Below are positions 7,017 through 13,970 of a stretch of DNA of 19,847 nucleotides, piece after piece. The translations under genes and the position numbers were made by a program. The stretch is from the NCBI GenBank assembly GCA_034435315.1, contig DAOTYB010000292.1, positions 1-19,847 on the forward strand, read 5' to 3'. Within the stretch, counting starts at the first letter, position 1. Each line of letters starts with the position of its first letter. This DNA is from VGOB01 sp034435315 (GTDB lineage Bacteria > Chloroflexota > Anaerolineae > UBA4142). A model generated the notes under the pieces. The model saw only the letters and a program-made list of their open reading frames with translations, did not search any database and was not told the DNA's origin.

Positions 7017-7052
7017 ATTATATCGTTTCAGGCTTATCACGTCAAATTTGAC
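7017..7052 (-). promoter_or_regulatory. Sigma70-type promoter of the rhodanese gene, with a palindrome over the -35 box
   Basis: On the minus strand TTGACG (7045-7040) and TATAAT (7022-7017) are 17 nt apart. The -35 box overlaps the perfect palindrome GTCAAATTTGAC (7041-7052), a possible activator or repressor site. Confidence 0.75.
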
Positions 7053-7068
7053 TATACCCGACTAGCGA

Positions 7069-7400
7069 CTAAGTAGGTGTGCAAAAGTCTTTTCCGCCAT
7101 CGGAAGGTTACGGTGCTCGTTGTTTCGCCATCGTTGTACGGGCAAAAAATCTTTCACCTCTTGCGGAATAACCCCTCTCATCCCCCTGCCCCCTGCTCTC
7201 CCCGCAAAGCGGGGAGAGCAGGGGGAGATGGGAGGAGGGGTGTGGACGGGCGGCGAAGCCGCCCGCCCACACCCCTATTCCCTTGTTTCCCCCTCCCCAC
7301 GCTGCAGAGCGGCGTGGGGAGGGGGTTAGGAGGTGGGGCTATTTCGCGAGGGATAGGACGGCTGAGTTGGAGCGAAAAAATCTTTCGCCCCAACATGGTT
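7069..7400. repeat. Full copy (B) of the GC-rich hairpin repeat element
   Basis: This 332-bp element runs from CTAAGTAGGTGTGCAAAAGTC to CCCCAACATGGTT and occurs inverted at 13971-14341. Three hairpins lie in a row: 7189-7205 with 7209-7225 (17 bp, loop AAA); 7237-7254 with 7258-7275 (17 of 18 bp, loop GAA); and 7289-7302 with 7312-7325 (14 bp). Smaller GGGCGAAA/TTTCGCCC-type inverted repeats sit near each end. No open frame has coding character. One end reaches into the recO stop codon. It fills the stretch between the rhodanese promoter and recO. Confidence 0.88.
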
Positions 7401-8193
7401 AGTGCTCTGCGAGCGTGTGCTTTACCTCGCGTAAAAATTGCACACTCTTCAAGTTACGTTCCAGATGATGCGCGATGTATCGCTGCAGCAAGTGTTCTGC
7501 TTGATGCAGTGTTTCGTTCTTAACGCGCCGTCCTTGTACAGCGAGCCACGTGTGCGTTTGCAAATCCTGTAACCATTTCAGCGTATCCAGCGCGATCGGT
7601 TGTGCGTCGCGCGCATACCCGGCGATATGCTCACGCTGCGTCTGAACACACTCAGGGTCGAGCACACCGCCGGCTTCCGCGCTAAAATAATTCTCCCGCG
7701 CGCCCAACGCCTTGCCGCAATGAACGCACACAAACAACTGGGGCTGATAGCCCGCGTACTGCAACAGGCGCAGTTCAAAAAAGCGCGCCAGTACCTCTGG
7801 ATTGACCGCCACCTCACCGAGCGCGGCGAACGCGCCCAACAACAAATCGAACAGCGCGCGATTTTCGACGCCCTCCTCCGCAAACTTGTCCACCAGTTCA
7901 GCCAGATAGTACGCATACCCCACGCGTTCGAGATTCTCGCGCCACGGCAAGAACGCCTCGAGCGTATCGGCTTGCGTGATGATATCGAGTTGTTTGCCTC
8001 TGGCTAGAAGCAGATGCGTGTGCGTAAACAACTCCAGATGCCCGCTCTTGCGCGAGGTCAGTTTGCGCACCCCTCTGGCAATCGCGCGCAACTTGCCCAC
8101 ATTCGGTGTCAGGAGCGTGAGCACGCGGTCGGCTTCACCGTAATCGGTGCGTTTCAAGACAATCGCTTGAACCCGATAAAGACGCTCTCGCAT
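7399..8193 (-). CDS. recO: DNA repair protein RecO
   Basis: This 264-residue protein starts MRERLYRVQAIVLKRTDYGE, the classic RecO N-terminal OB-fold opening. The OB fold continues through ADRVLTLLTPNVGKLRAIARGVRK. A helical domain follows, with a CVHC zinc-binding motif near residue 153 and a third Cys about 25 residues later (LDPEC). RecO helps RecR load RecA onto SSB-coated gaps and anneals single strands. I placed the start at 8193. The frame stays open upstream, but that part would encode a Lys- and Trp-rich run derived from a short repeat and is not protein-like. No clear Shine-Dalgarno is visible. Its stop codon falls on the boundary of hairpin repeat B. The gene is downstream of the MazG-like gene in the same direction. 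Confidence 0.9.
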   Translation of the reverse strand: MRERLYRVQAIVLKRTDYGEADRVLTLLTPNVGKLRAIARGVRKLTSRKSGHLELFTHTHLLLARGKQLDIITQADTLEAFLPWRENLERVGYAYYLAELVDKFAEEGVENRALFDLLLGAFAALGEVAVNPEVLARFFELRLLQYAGYQPQLFVCVHCGKALGARENYFSAEAGGVLDPECVQTQREHIAGYARDAQPIALDTLKWLQDLQTHTWLAVQGRRVKNETLHQAEHLLQRYIAHHLERNLKSVQFLREVKHTLAEH

Positions 8194-8300
8194 AATGCCA
8201 AACGTGCAAATGTACCAAATGTGCCAAATATGCCAGAGGTTTCTTTTGGCATCTTTGGCTCTTTTGGCATATTTGGCTTTTTTGGCATATTTGGCAGATT
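8194..8300 (-). repeat. Degenerate GCCAAA-type repeat with inverted arm between mazG-like gene and recO
   Basis: The minus strand shows GCCAAATATGCCAAAA units repeated about five times, then the complementary TGGCATATTTGGC. The arm at 8223-8235 pairs perfectly (13 bp) with either 8265-8277 or 8283-8295. The repeat begins 4 nt after the MazG-like stop and ends at the recO start region. It could form a hairpin in the intercistronic RNA. Confidence 0.75.
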
Positions 8301-8615
8301 TTATCCACCACGCACCGTGTTGTATTTGTATGGGCGTTCCCAATTTCGCTGCATCTTTGCCTGATACAATGCCTCGACGTCCAGATTGAGCGCGGAGCAG
8401 AGATGTAAGATACGGATGATGGCATCAACCAACTCTTCGCCCACGTGTTCCACCGATTCGCCTTTTTTGTAGGCATCGGTGGCTTCGGACACTTCGGTAT
8501 GAATCAGGGCGAGCATTTCCCAGACGCGCGCGGGATCGGAGGAAAACCCTTTGGCGTCTGCGAGCGCGCGCACCTCGCGCATTTTTTGGTTCAGCCCTTC
8601 ATTCGTTTGCACCAT
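8301..8615 (-). CDS. MazG-like nucleotide pyrophosphohydrolase
   Basis: This 104-residue all-alpha protein resembles single-domain MazG-related NTP pyrophosphohydrolases. The metal-binding pattern is visible as HTEVSEATDAY (Glu and Glu) and VGEELVDAIIRILHL (Glu, Glu, Asp). Such enzymes hydrolyse NTPs or modified nucleotides to NMP and pyrophosphate; the substrate is unknown. I prefer ATG at 8615. A TATAAT box at 8630-8625 ends just 10 nt before it, which implies a leaderless or nearly leaderless transcript. ATG at 8627 overlaps that box. The gene is divergent from ssrA and upstream of recO. Confidence 0.82.
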   Translation of the reverse strand: MVQTNEGLNQKMREVRALADAKGFSSDPARVWEMLALIHTEVSEATDAYKKGESVEHVGEELVDAIIRILHLCSALNLDVEALYQAKMQRNWERPYKYNTVRGG

Positions 8616-8624
8616 AGTTTGGGG

Positions 8625-8630
8625 CATTAT
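8625..8630 (-). promoter_or_regulatory. TATAAT -10 box just ahead of the MazG-like gene
   Basis: A perfect TATAAT on the minus strand is preceded by TGTGG. No good -35 is seen: only a T-rich TTTTTT lies at about the right distance. The predicted start of transcription falls within a few bases of the ATG at 8615. Confidence 0.5.
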
Positions 8631-8683
8631 ACCACAGATTGGCGCGATAAAAAAACGCGCGCGTCGCACCCGCTCTCCCCAAC

Positions 8684-8712
8684 TTGCCTCTCTGTCCCAC
8701 CCGTGCTATAAT
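8684..8712 (+). promoter_or_regulatory. Sigma70-type promoter of ssrA
   Basis: TTGCCT (8684-8689) and TATAAT (8707-8712) are 17 nt apart, with a TGC extension before the -10 box. Transcription would start near 8719, about 48 nt before the mature tmRNA 5' end. Confidence 0.85.
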
Positions 8713-8766
8713 TATAGATGTGAATTCCGATGCACGGAGAGTTGCCTCCTGCATCGGCACGCATTC

Positions 8767-9180
8767 GGGGATGCATGGCTTCGACGGGGAGGGCTGTTTC
8801 AAAGTTGCAAGCCGCGGCGCTCATCCGCGTTAAAATGAGCAAAAAAACAAGTGCGAACACTCGCACCAACCTCGCTGCTCTTCCGGTCGCCGCGTAAGCG
8901 TTGACCGCTTGAGGGTGTAGGTCCGCAGACAACGTTCTGCGGCGTCCACGCGGCTTCTCCCCCGAAGAAGGCGCGTTGGGCGTGACCACACTCGGGGTGC
9001 GACGATTGCCACGCCGGTAACAATCGTCAAAGACGTAGGAGTATCTTGCTCCGACACGGCTAGCGCGAGAACCACTCTGTCGGTTGAGTCGGCTCGCGTG
9101 AACGCTAAAAACCGACTAGGCTTGTAGAAACTTTGAAGCGAACTCTTCGGACGCGGGTTCGATTCCCGCCATCTCCACCA
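8767..9180 (+). ncRNA. ssrA: tmRNA (transfer-messenger RNA)
   Basis: The 5' end GGGGATG pairs with CATCTCC before the encoded ACCA end, giving a 7-bp acceptor stem with one G-U. The 5' GGGGATGCATGGCTTCGACG and 3' GGGTTCGATTCCCGCCATCT are hallmark tmRNA ends. The messenger part carries AAGT then GCG, starting the tag ANTRTNLAALPVAA (8853-8894) with stop TAA at 8895-8897. The tag ends in the hydrophobic/Ala residues expected for protease targeting. The RNA rescues stalled ribosomes with SmpB and adds the degradation tag. It has its own promoter and terminator. Confidence 0.97.
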
Positions 9181-9186
9181 GACCAG

Positions 9187-9223
9187 GTATTGCCTACCGA
9201 TCTTTACGGTAGGCAATACTTTT
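9187..9223 (+). terminator. Intrinsic terminator of ssrA
   Basis: A perfect 13-bp stem (GTATTGCCTACCG at 9187-9199, CGGTAGGCAATAC at 9207-9219) with a 7-nt loop is followed by TTTT. It begins 7 nt after the tmRNA CCA end. Confidence 0.92.
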
Positions 9224-9278
9224 CAACCGCCCATCCATCCCTAATCTCCAATCTCTAATCTCTCACTCTGGAGTACCT

Positions 9279-9983
9279 ATGCCCGACCCATTCCAGCGTG
9301 TGCTGGTTGTTCTGGCACATCCCGACGACCCCGAATTTTTCTGCGGTGCCACGCTTGCCAAGTGGGCACGCGCAGGCAAAGAGATTCATTACCTCTTGCT
9401 CACCTGTGGCGACAAGGGAAGCGATAGTCCCGATGTCACTCCCGAAATGATTTGCGCCGATCGGCAAAGTGAACAACGCGCGGCAGCCGCCATCATCGGC
9501 GCGCGCGAGGTGACCTTTCTGCACTATCGTGACGGTGAACTCGCGAACACGCGCGAGGTCCAGCGCGACATTGTCCGCGCCATTCGCCGCATCAAACCCA
9601 ACATCGTGGTCACCTGCGACCCGACCCTGCTCTTCCGTCCCAACAATACCGGCATCAATCATCCCGATCATCGCGCAGCCGGCGCGGCAACACTCGATGC
9701 GATATTTCCCGCCGCAGGCAATCGAATGTACTTTGCCGAGTTGCTCGACGAGGGACTGGAACCGCATTCACCTCAGGAGGTCTGGCTCAGCGGCACTAAC
9801 GAGCCGAACATCTGGGTGAACGTCAACGAAACACTGGAGATCAAACTTGCCGCGCTGCGCGCCCACCGCAGTCAAATCAAAGATCCCGGCGCGCTCGAAA
9901 AGCGGATCCGCGAACGCATGCGCCGCACAGAGATCGCCGAAGAATTTTACGCCGAGGGTTTTCGCGTTATCCACTTGACTTGA
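9279..9983 (+). CDS. PIG-L/LmbE family deacetylase
   Basis: This 234-residue protein has the PIG-L zinc-site signature VLAHPDDPEFFCG near the N-terminus and the second metal-binding HPDHRAAG in the middle, both intact. The family removes acetyl groups from N-acetylglucosaminyl substrates such as precursors of GPI, mycothiol and bacillithiol, or from glycopeptides. No thiol biosynthesis gene is nearby to name the substrate. The start follows CTGGAG by 5 nt and gives a normal N-terminus. It lies behind the ssrA terminator, and the spacer has repeated AATCTC units with no clear promoter. The next gene, mtnP, has its own promoter overlapping this gene's end. Confidence 0.9.
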   Translation: MPDPFQRVLVVLAHPDDPEFFCGATLAKWARAGKEIHYLLLTCGDKGSDSPDVTPEMICADRQSEQRAAAAIIGAREVTFLHYRDGELANTREVQRDIVRAIRRIKPNIVVTCDPTLLFRPNNTGINHPDHRAAGAATLDAIFPAAGNRMYFAELLDEGLEPHSPQEVWLSGTNEPNIWVNVNETLEIKLAALRAHRSQIKDPGALEKRIRERMRRTEIAEEFYAEGFRVIHLT

Positions 9984-9988
9984 CCGTT

Positions 9989-10017
9989 TTGCTTTTCCAC
10001 CCGATTGCTTTTATAAT
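9989..10017 (+). promoter_or_regulatory. Sigma70-type promoter of mtnP and the signalling cluster
   Basis: TTGCTT (9989-9994) and TATAAT (10012-10017) are 17 nt apart. They lie between the PIG-L gene stop and the mtnP start. Transcription would start near 10024. Confidence 0.75.
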
Positions 10018-10051
10018 ATTTGCACCAAATCCTTCTGCGAGGACAAGTGCA

Positions 10052-10963
10052 ATGGCAAAAATCGAACACGCGACGATTGGCGTCATCGGCGGTAGCGGCA
10101 TCTATCAGATGGACGGGCTGACCGATGTCAAGGAAATCAAGATCCGCACCCCTTATGGCAATCCTTCCGATGCCTTCATTCTGGGTACACTGGGCAATCA
10201 ACGCATCGCGTTTCTGCCGCGTCACGGGCGCGGGCATCGCATCAAACCACACGAACTGCCTGTGGCGGCTAACATTTACGCGTTCAAATCGCTCGGCGTC
10301 GAACGGCTCATTTCGCTGAGCGCGGTCGGCAGTCTGCGCGAAGATTACGCGCCGCTCGACATTGTCATTCCCGACCAACTGTTCGATCGCACGCGGCAGC
10401 GTCCTGCTACCCTGTTTCCACCGGGACTGGTCGTGCATATCTCGTTTGCCGATCCGTTCTGTCCCCAATTGAGCGGCATCCTGTACGACGCGGCGGTCAA
10501 AGCCGGCGCGCGCGTGCACCGCGGGGGCAAACTGGTAGTGATGGAAGGACCGGCGTTCTCGACCAAAGCCGAATCGGAGGCATATCGCGCGCTGAAGATG
10601 GATTTGATCGGCATGACCGCACTCCCCGAAGCCAAAATGGCGCGCGAAGCCGAAATCTGCTACGCCACGATTGCGATGGTCACCGATTATGATGTGTGGC
10701 ATCCCGCCCACGACACCGTCACGGCGGAAATGATTGTGCAAAACCTGCTCAAGAACGCGGAGATGGGTAAACGCATCGTGCGCTATGCCGTTGCCGAGAT
10801 TCCGCGCGCGCGCGAACAGTGCCCCTGCCCTAACGCACTGCAAACCGCCATCATCACCGCGCGCGATCAAATCCCTTTCAAAATTCGGCGCGACCTGGGG
10901 ATTCTGCTCGATAAATATCTGCCCCCCGAAAAAGCCGCGCCGTCCGTTCGCCTCAAAAAGTAG
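10052..10963 (+). CDS. mtnP: S-methyl-5'-thioadenosine phosphorylase
   Basis: This 303-residue member of the purine nucleoside phosphorylase superfamily cleaves 5'-methylthioadenosine with phosphate to adenine and methylthioribose-1-phosphate, for methionine salvage. Visible motifs are IGVIGGSGIY at the start, FLPRHGRGHRIKPHELP (phosphate binding), VVMEGPAFSTKAE (sugar and base pocket), MTALPEAKMAREAEI and VTDYDVW, where the Asp residues recognise the 6-amino group of adenine. Length is typical. The ATG at 10052 has GAGGA 8 nt upstream; an ATG at 9980 would precede the promoter. The stop TAG directly abuts the ATG of the next gene, an FHA protein. Confidence 0.93.
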   Translation: MAKIEHATIGVIGGSGIYQMDGLTDVKEIKIRTPYGNPSDAFILGTLGNQRIAFLPRHGRGHRIKPHELPVAANIYAFKSLGVERLISLSAVGSLREDYAPLDIVIPDQLFDRTRQRPATLFPPGLVVHISFADPFCPQLSGILYDAAVKAGARVHRGGKLVVMEGPAFSTKAESEAYRALKMDLIGMTALPEAKMAREAEICYATIAMVTDYDVWHPAHDTVTAEMIVQNLLKNAEMGKRIVRYAVAEIPRAREQCPCPNALQTAIITARDQIPFKIRRDLGILLDKYLPPEKAAPSVRLKK

Positions 10964-11395
10964 ATGGAACTCTTTACCATCGTGCTGCTGTTGCTCGGCG
11001 CGAGCATACTGGTCGCGCTGGGGATGGGCGGCTGGTTTGCGTGGCAACGTCGCCGCGCGCGCCTGGCGACGTTGCCGCATCTGCAAGTCGAACCCATCGG
11101 CAAGAAATTCTACCTGACGCGCTCACTGCAAACCCTCGGTCGCGCCAGCGATTGCCACATCCGCATCCACGCGTCACTGCCCGGCGCAGACACGGTATCA
11201 CCCCACCACGCCCGCGTGCTCCAGCGTCACGGACGATGGGTCGTGCTCGATGGTACGCGCGACGGAATGCTCTCGTTGAACGGAATCACAGTGAATGGCA
11301 AACGCACCCTTGCCAACTATCTCGAAGATGGCGATGTCATCACCTTTGGCGCGTTGCGCTGCCGCTTTCACCTTCCCAGCGGAGCAACCCGATGA
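10964..11395 (+). CDS. Membrane-anchored FHA domain protein
   Basis: This 143-residue protein has one N-terminal membrane helix (about residues 3-28) followed by basic RRRAR, so the rest should be cytoplasmic. The C-terminal FHA domain keeps the phosphothreonine-binding set: LGRASDCHI (Gly-Arg), SPHHARV (Ser and His) and LNGITVNGK (Asn-Gly). It probably docks phosphorylated proteins at the membrane. The start codon touches the mtnP stop and lacks a Shine-Dalgarno, suggesting translational coupling. Its stop overlaps the next gene's start in ATGA. A cluster partner is a pseudokinase-phosphatase fusion. Confidence 0.88.
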   Translation: MELFTIVLLLLGASILVALGMGGWFAWQRRRARLATLPHLQVEPIGKKFYLTRSLQTLGRASDCHIRIHASLPGADTVSPHHARVLQRHGRWVVLDGTRDGMLSLNGITVNGKRTLANYLEDGDVITFGALRCRFHLPSGATR

Positions 11396-12918
11396 ACGCA
11401 CCCCGCGCGCCTTCCACTTTGCCTGAATCCGTCGAGACGCCGCGTCGCACCTCGCCCCACCGCACGCGTCCCTTGCCCCCACTCGGCTTTGCCGATCTAC
11501 CGCGCGGCGCACTGGTCAACCATCGTTTCCAGATCTTGCGCGCGCTGGAGACCCAGCCGCACCTCAACACCTACCTCGCGCTCGATGAGACCACGGGACG
11601 CGAATGCGTGCTTTTCGAGTCCGACGATCCGCACCACTATCAAGCTGAAAGGCGCGTGCTGGAAGCCGACGTGTCTCACCCCGCGCTCATCGAAATCTAC
11701 GATGTGTGCACCATCTCGTTCGGCGATCACACGCGCGCCTATCTGGCGCACGAATATCCGCTGATGCCCGTTTCGCCGGGCAATGTGCGCGCAATGACGG
11801 TGCTGCAATGGGGCGTGCAATTAGCCGATGCACTTGTCCAGTTACACCGCAAGGGTCTGGCGCATAACGACATCCAGCCCCATCACTTGTATCTAGCGAA
11901 CCACCAGATTAAATTGGGCGGCTGGGCACAGCTCACCGACGCATCGCACGCGCGCGAGATACAGGACATTGTAGATCTAGCGCGCACCCTCCAGACCTTG
12001 ATGATTCCGCCGGAACGCGACGCGCCGAGATTCGCGCCGGTCATCGCGCAACTCTTTACTCGCGCACTGGCGCGCGAGTACAGCAACGCGCGCGCGTTTC
12101 AGATTGACCTGCAACAAATCCTGGACCATCTGCGCCATCCCCCCAAACTCACTACTGTCGTTGGGCGATTGTCCGATGTCGGTATGCGGCGCGAAATAGA
12201 CGAGGACGCGCTCCTTACGCTCGAGACAATCCACTTGACACAAAACGCTGATCAACTCATCGGCTTGTACGCCGTCGCGGATGGAATGGGAGGCGCCGCC
12301 GCGGGAGAAATAGCGAGCCGAATGGTCATCGAGACGTTAGCGAACTCGCTGCTACAACATCTTTTCATGGCAACCTTACGCGCGCCCGAGCACGATTACG
12401 CAAGCATCTTGCGCGCCGCCATCGAACAAGCCAACCGCGCGGTCTTGGAGGCGCGCACGCGCGCTCACAACGATATGGGCTCGACAGTCGTTGCCGCGCT
12501 CGTCGTTGACTCGCGCGCGTATATCGCGAACGTGGGTGATAGTCGTGCCTATCTCATCACCCCCGACCGCATCGTCCAACTGACCCGCGATCACTCGTTT
12601 GCTCAAGCACTTGCCGAAAGTGGCGCCATCAGCGCGGAAGAGGCGCGCCGGCATCCGCAACGCAACTATATCCTGCGGAACATTGGCGACAAACCGCAAC
12701 TCGAAGTGGATTTGTTCGAGGTGTCTATCGAAGCGGGGCAAAGTTTGCTCTTGTGTTGCGATGGTCTGTGGGAAATGGTGCGCGACGAACAGATGCGCGA
12801 CATTGTCAATCGGCATCCCAATCCCCAGGAGGCGTGTCGCGCGTTGATTCGGCTGGCCAATCACAACGGCGGCACAGACAATATCACCTGCCTCATCGTT
12901 CGCTTTGAGAGAGCCTGA
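11392..12918 (+). CDS. Pseudokinase-PP2C fusion protein
   Basis: This 508-residue protein has two domains. Residues about 40-245 follow the Ser/Thr kinase fold (for example LADALVQLHRKGLAHNDIQP) but lack the usual catalytic set: no glycine loop, no VAIK lysine, HRD changed to HND, the following Asn replaced by His, and DFG replaced by GGW. Residues about 258-508 form a PP2C phosphatase with the metal-binding and core motifs intact: RREIDEDALL, VADGMGG, DMGSTVVAAL, NVGDSRAYLI, LTRDHS, CCDGLWEMV and GGTDNITCLI. It likely dephosphorylates Ser/Thr proteins, with the pseudokinase part sensing or scaffolding. The start overlaps the FHA gene stop by 4 nt and has GGAG 7 nt upstream. Upstream in-frame codons overlap the FHA gene and are not used. 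Confidence 0.9.
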   Translation: MNAPRAPSTLPESVETPRRTSPHRTRPLPPLGFADLPRGALVNHRFQILRALETQPHLNTYLALDETTGRECVLFESDDPHHYQAERRVLEADVSHPALIEIYDVCTISFGDHTRAYLAHEYPLMPVSPGNVRAMTVLQWGVQLADALVQLHRKGLAHNDIQPHHLYLANHQIKLGGWAQLTDASHAREIQDIVDLARTLQTLMIPPERDAPRFAPVIAQLFTRALAREYSNARAFQIDLQQILDHLRHPPKLTTVVGRLSDVGMRREIDEDALLTLETIHLTQNADQLIGLYAVADGMGGAAAGEIASRMVIETLANSLLQHLFMATLRAPEHDYASILRAAIEQANRAVLEARTRAHNDMGSTVVAALVVDSRAYIANVGDSRAYLITPDRIVQLTRDHSFAQALAESGAISAEEARRHPQRNYILRNIGDKPQLEVDLFEVSIEAGQSLLLCCDGLWEMVRDEQMRDIVNRHPNPQEACRALIRLANHNGGTDNITCLIVRFERA

Positions 12919-12934
12919 GTGTCAAGAGGGAAAA

Positions 12935-13357
12935 ATGGGACAACCGCAGGTAAGAAAATTTGCCCTCCAGCACATCGGTCTGGTGTCCACCGTCAAATTT
13001 GGGTGCGGTCTGGGCGCGCTCACCAATCTCCTCCCGGGGCTTGTCCTGGCAGTGATAATCAAACTCGTCGCCGCCGGGCTACGCGCCTTGCTCGAAAGTT
13101 GGCAAAACACCGAAGTCGCCAACATTTTGGGGCAGTCCATTCGCGTCAATATGCTTGCCGTGCTCAAGTTGGAAGACGCACTCAAGACGCTCCAATTTCT
13201 GGATAACGCCGCTCCCCTGTTCATCCTGGCGCTGACACTCGTATGGATGTTGTTGGGCGGTGTCTGCTTTGCCGCGCTGGGAGGGATGAGCGCGGTGATT
13301 TACAACACGCTGGCGACACTGACAGGTGGCATCGAAATTCAAGTGCGTGAAAAATAA
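12935..13357 (+). CDS. Small membrane protein, possibly DUF3566-like
   Basis: This 140-residue protein has two hydrophobic segments: roughly residues 20-50 (VSTVKFGCGLGALTNLLPGL and following) and 98-125 (APLFILALTLVWMLLGG). An amphipathic stretch lies between them. The start MGQPQVRKFALQHIGLVS is preceded by GAGGGAAAA. The pattern of a short N-terminus, a first helix beginning after an HIGLVSTVKFG-like segment and a second C-terminal helix recalls DUF3566 proteins, but I am not certain. It follows the PP2C gene by 16 nt and precedes an FHA protein, so it probably belongs to the same signalling unit. Function is unknown. Confidence 0.75.
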   Translation: MGQPQVRKFALQHIGLVSTVKFGCGLGALTNLLPGLVLAVIIKLVAAGLRALLESWQNTEVANILGQSIRVNMLAVLKLEDALKTLQFLDNAAPLFILALTLVWMLLGGVCFAALGGMSAVIYNTLATLTGGIEIQVREK

Positions 13358-13391
13358 TCGGCGTGCGCCCACCACGACAGATGAAAATCAA

Positions 13392-13423
13392 GCGGCGGTC
13401 GGCGGTCGTCCGTCGGCGGTCGT
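13392..13423 (+). repeat. Short CGGCGGTCG tandem repeat in a gene spacer
   Basis: The spacer before the zinc-ribbon FHA gene contains CGGCGGTCGGCGGTCGTC and then CGTCGGCGGTCGT, three imperfect copies of a GGCGGTCGTC unit. They lie directly upstream of the ribosome binding site CAGGAG. Confidence 0.6.
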
Positions 13424-13441
13424 ATTTTCAGGAGTTGACTT

Positions 13442-13903
13442 ATGAAATGTCCTGTCTGTACTACGGAAAATGATCCTCAGGCAGTCTTGTGTATGCAATG
13501 TGGCACATCGTTGATACTTCCCGAAAGCCATCCTTCCACGCCTCCGCCGGTTCCTCCGCCACCCGAGCGACTGGGGATGCCAATCGCACCCTGTCGTCTG
13601 ATGGTGGGTGAACAAACGATTCATGTGCCACTGAAAAAAGAAGTGATCATCGGACGCGCCGAAAGTAGCGGCGGCTGGAAACCCGACGTGGACCTGGCGC
13701 CTGTGGGTGGCAAATCGGATGCGGGCGTTTCGCGCAAGCATGCCAGAATCATCTGGCAAGCAGGGTGGATGATTGAGGATTTGAACTCGACCAACGGCAC
13801 CTATCTGCGCGGACAGCGTTTGCCGCCCAATCAGCGCACACTGTTGAATGATGGTGACGTATTGTTGATTGGCAACATTCAGGTCACATTTCGCGCACAG
13901 TGA
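13442..13903 (+). CDS. Zinc-ribbon FHA domain protein
   Basis: This 153-residue soluble protein opens with a zinc ribbon half-pair set (CPVC at 3-6, CMQC at 17-20). A Pro-rich linker follows (STPPPVPPPPE), then an FHA domain with IIGRAESSG, VSRKHARI and LNSTNGTYL, all phosphothreonine-contact residues intact. It is the second FHA protein in the cluster and should be a cytoplasmic phosphopeptide reader. CAGGAG is 7 nt upstream of ATG. A hairpin follows the gene, so it probably ends the unit. Confidence 0.9.
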   Translation: MKCPVCTTENDPQAVLCMQCGTSLILPESHPSTPPPVPPPPERLGMPIAPCRLMVGEQTIHVPLKKEVIIGRAESSGGWKPDVDLAPVGGKSDAGVSRKHARIIWQAGWMIEDLNSTNGTYLRGQRLPPNQRTLLNDGDVLLIGNIQVTFRAQ

Positions 13904-13925
13904 TTGTGCGATCAAGAACAAGAAT

Positions 13926-13951
13926 GACGGCGCGTCGTCTGACGCGCCGTC
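13926..13951 (+). terminator. Terminator-like hairpin after the FHA gene
   Basis: A perfect 11-bp stem (GACGGCGCGTC at 13926-13936, GACGCGCCGTC at 13941-13951) has a 4-nt loop. The following CTCGTTGTG is only modestly T-rich. It is 22 nt after the stop codon. Confidence 0.6.
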
Positions 13952-13970
13952 CTCGTTGTGAGTCACAATC

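Noticed and set aside
7069..7400. Insertion sequence or CRISPR array
   Set aside because: No transposase-like frame and no regularly spaced direct repeats with spacers. The structure is a set of unlike hairpins, so a non-autonomous or structural repeat fits better.
8194..8343. N-terminal extension of recO (Lys-Ala and His-Ile-Trp repeats)
   Set aside because: It is translated intercistronic repeat and overlaps the MazG-like gene. RecO proteins begin at the MRERLYRVQ-like segment.
8830..9216. Minus-strand frame containing WWRWRESNPRP
   Set aside because: This peptide is the well-known false translation of the T-arm and CCA end of tRNA-like genes. It lies across the tmRNA.
9947..11086. Long open frame (379 codons) on the minus strand
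   Set aside because: It is the antisense shadow of mtnP and the FHA gene, low in hydrophobic structure and rich in Arg, Gln and Ala as expected of a shadow in GC-rich DNA.
11041..11391. N-terminal extension of the pseudokinase-PP2C gene
   Set aside because: It lies entirely inside the FHA gene in another frame, and the ATGA overlap with GGAG marks the true start.
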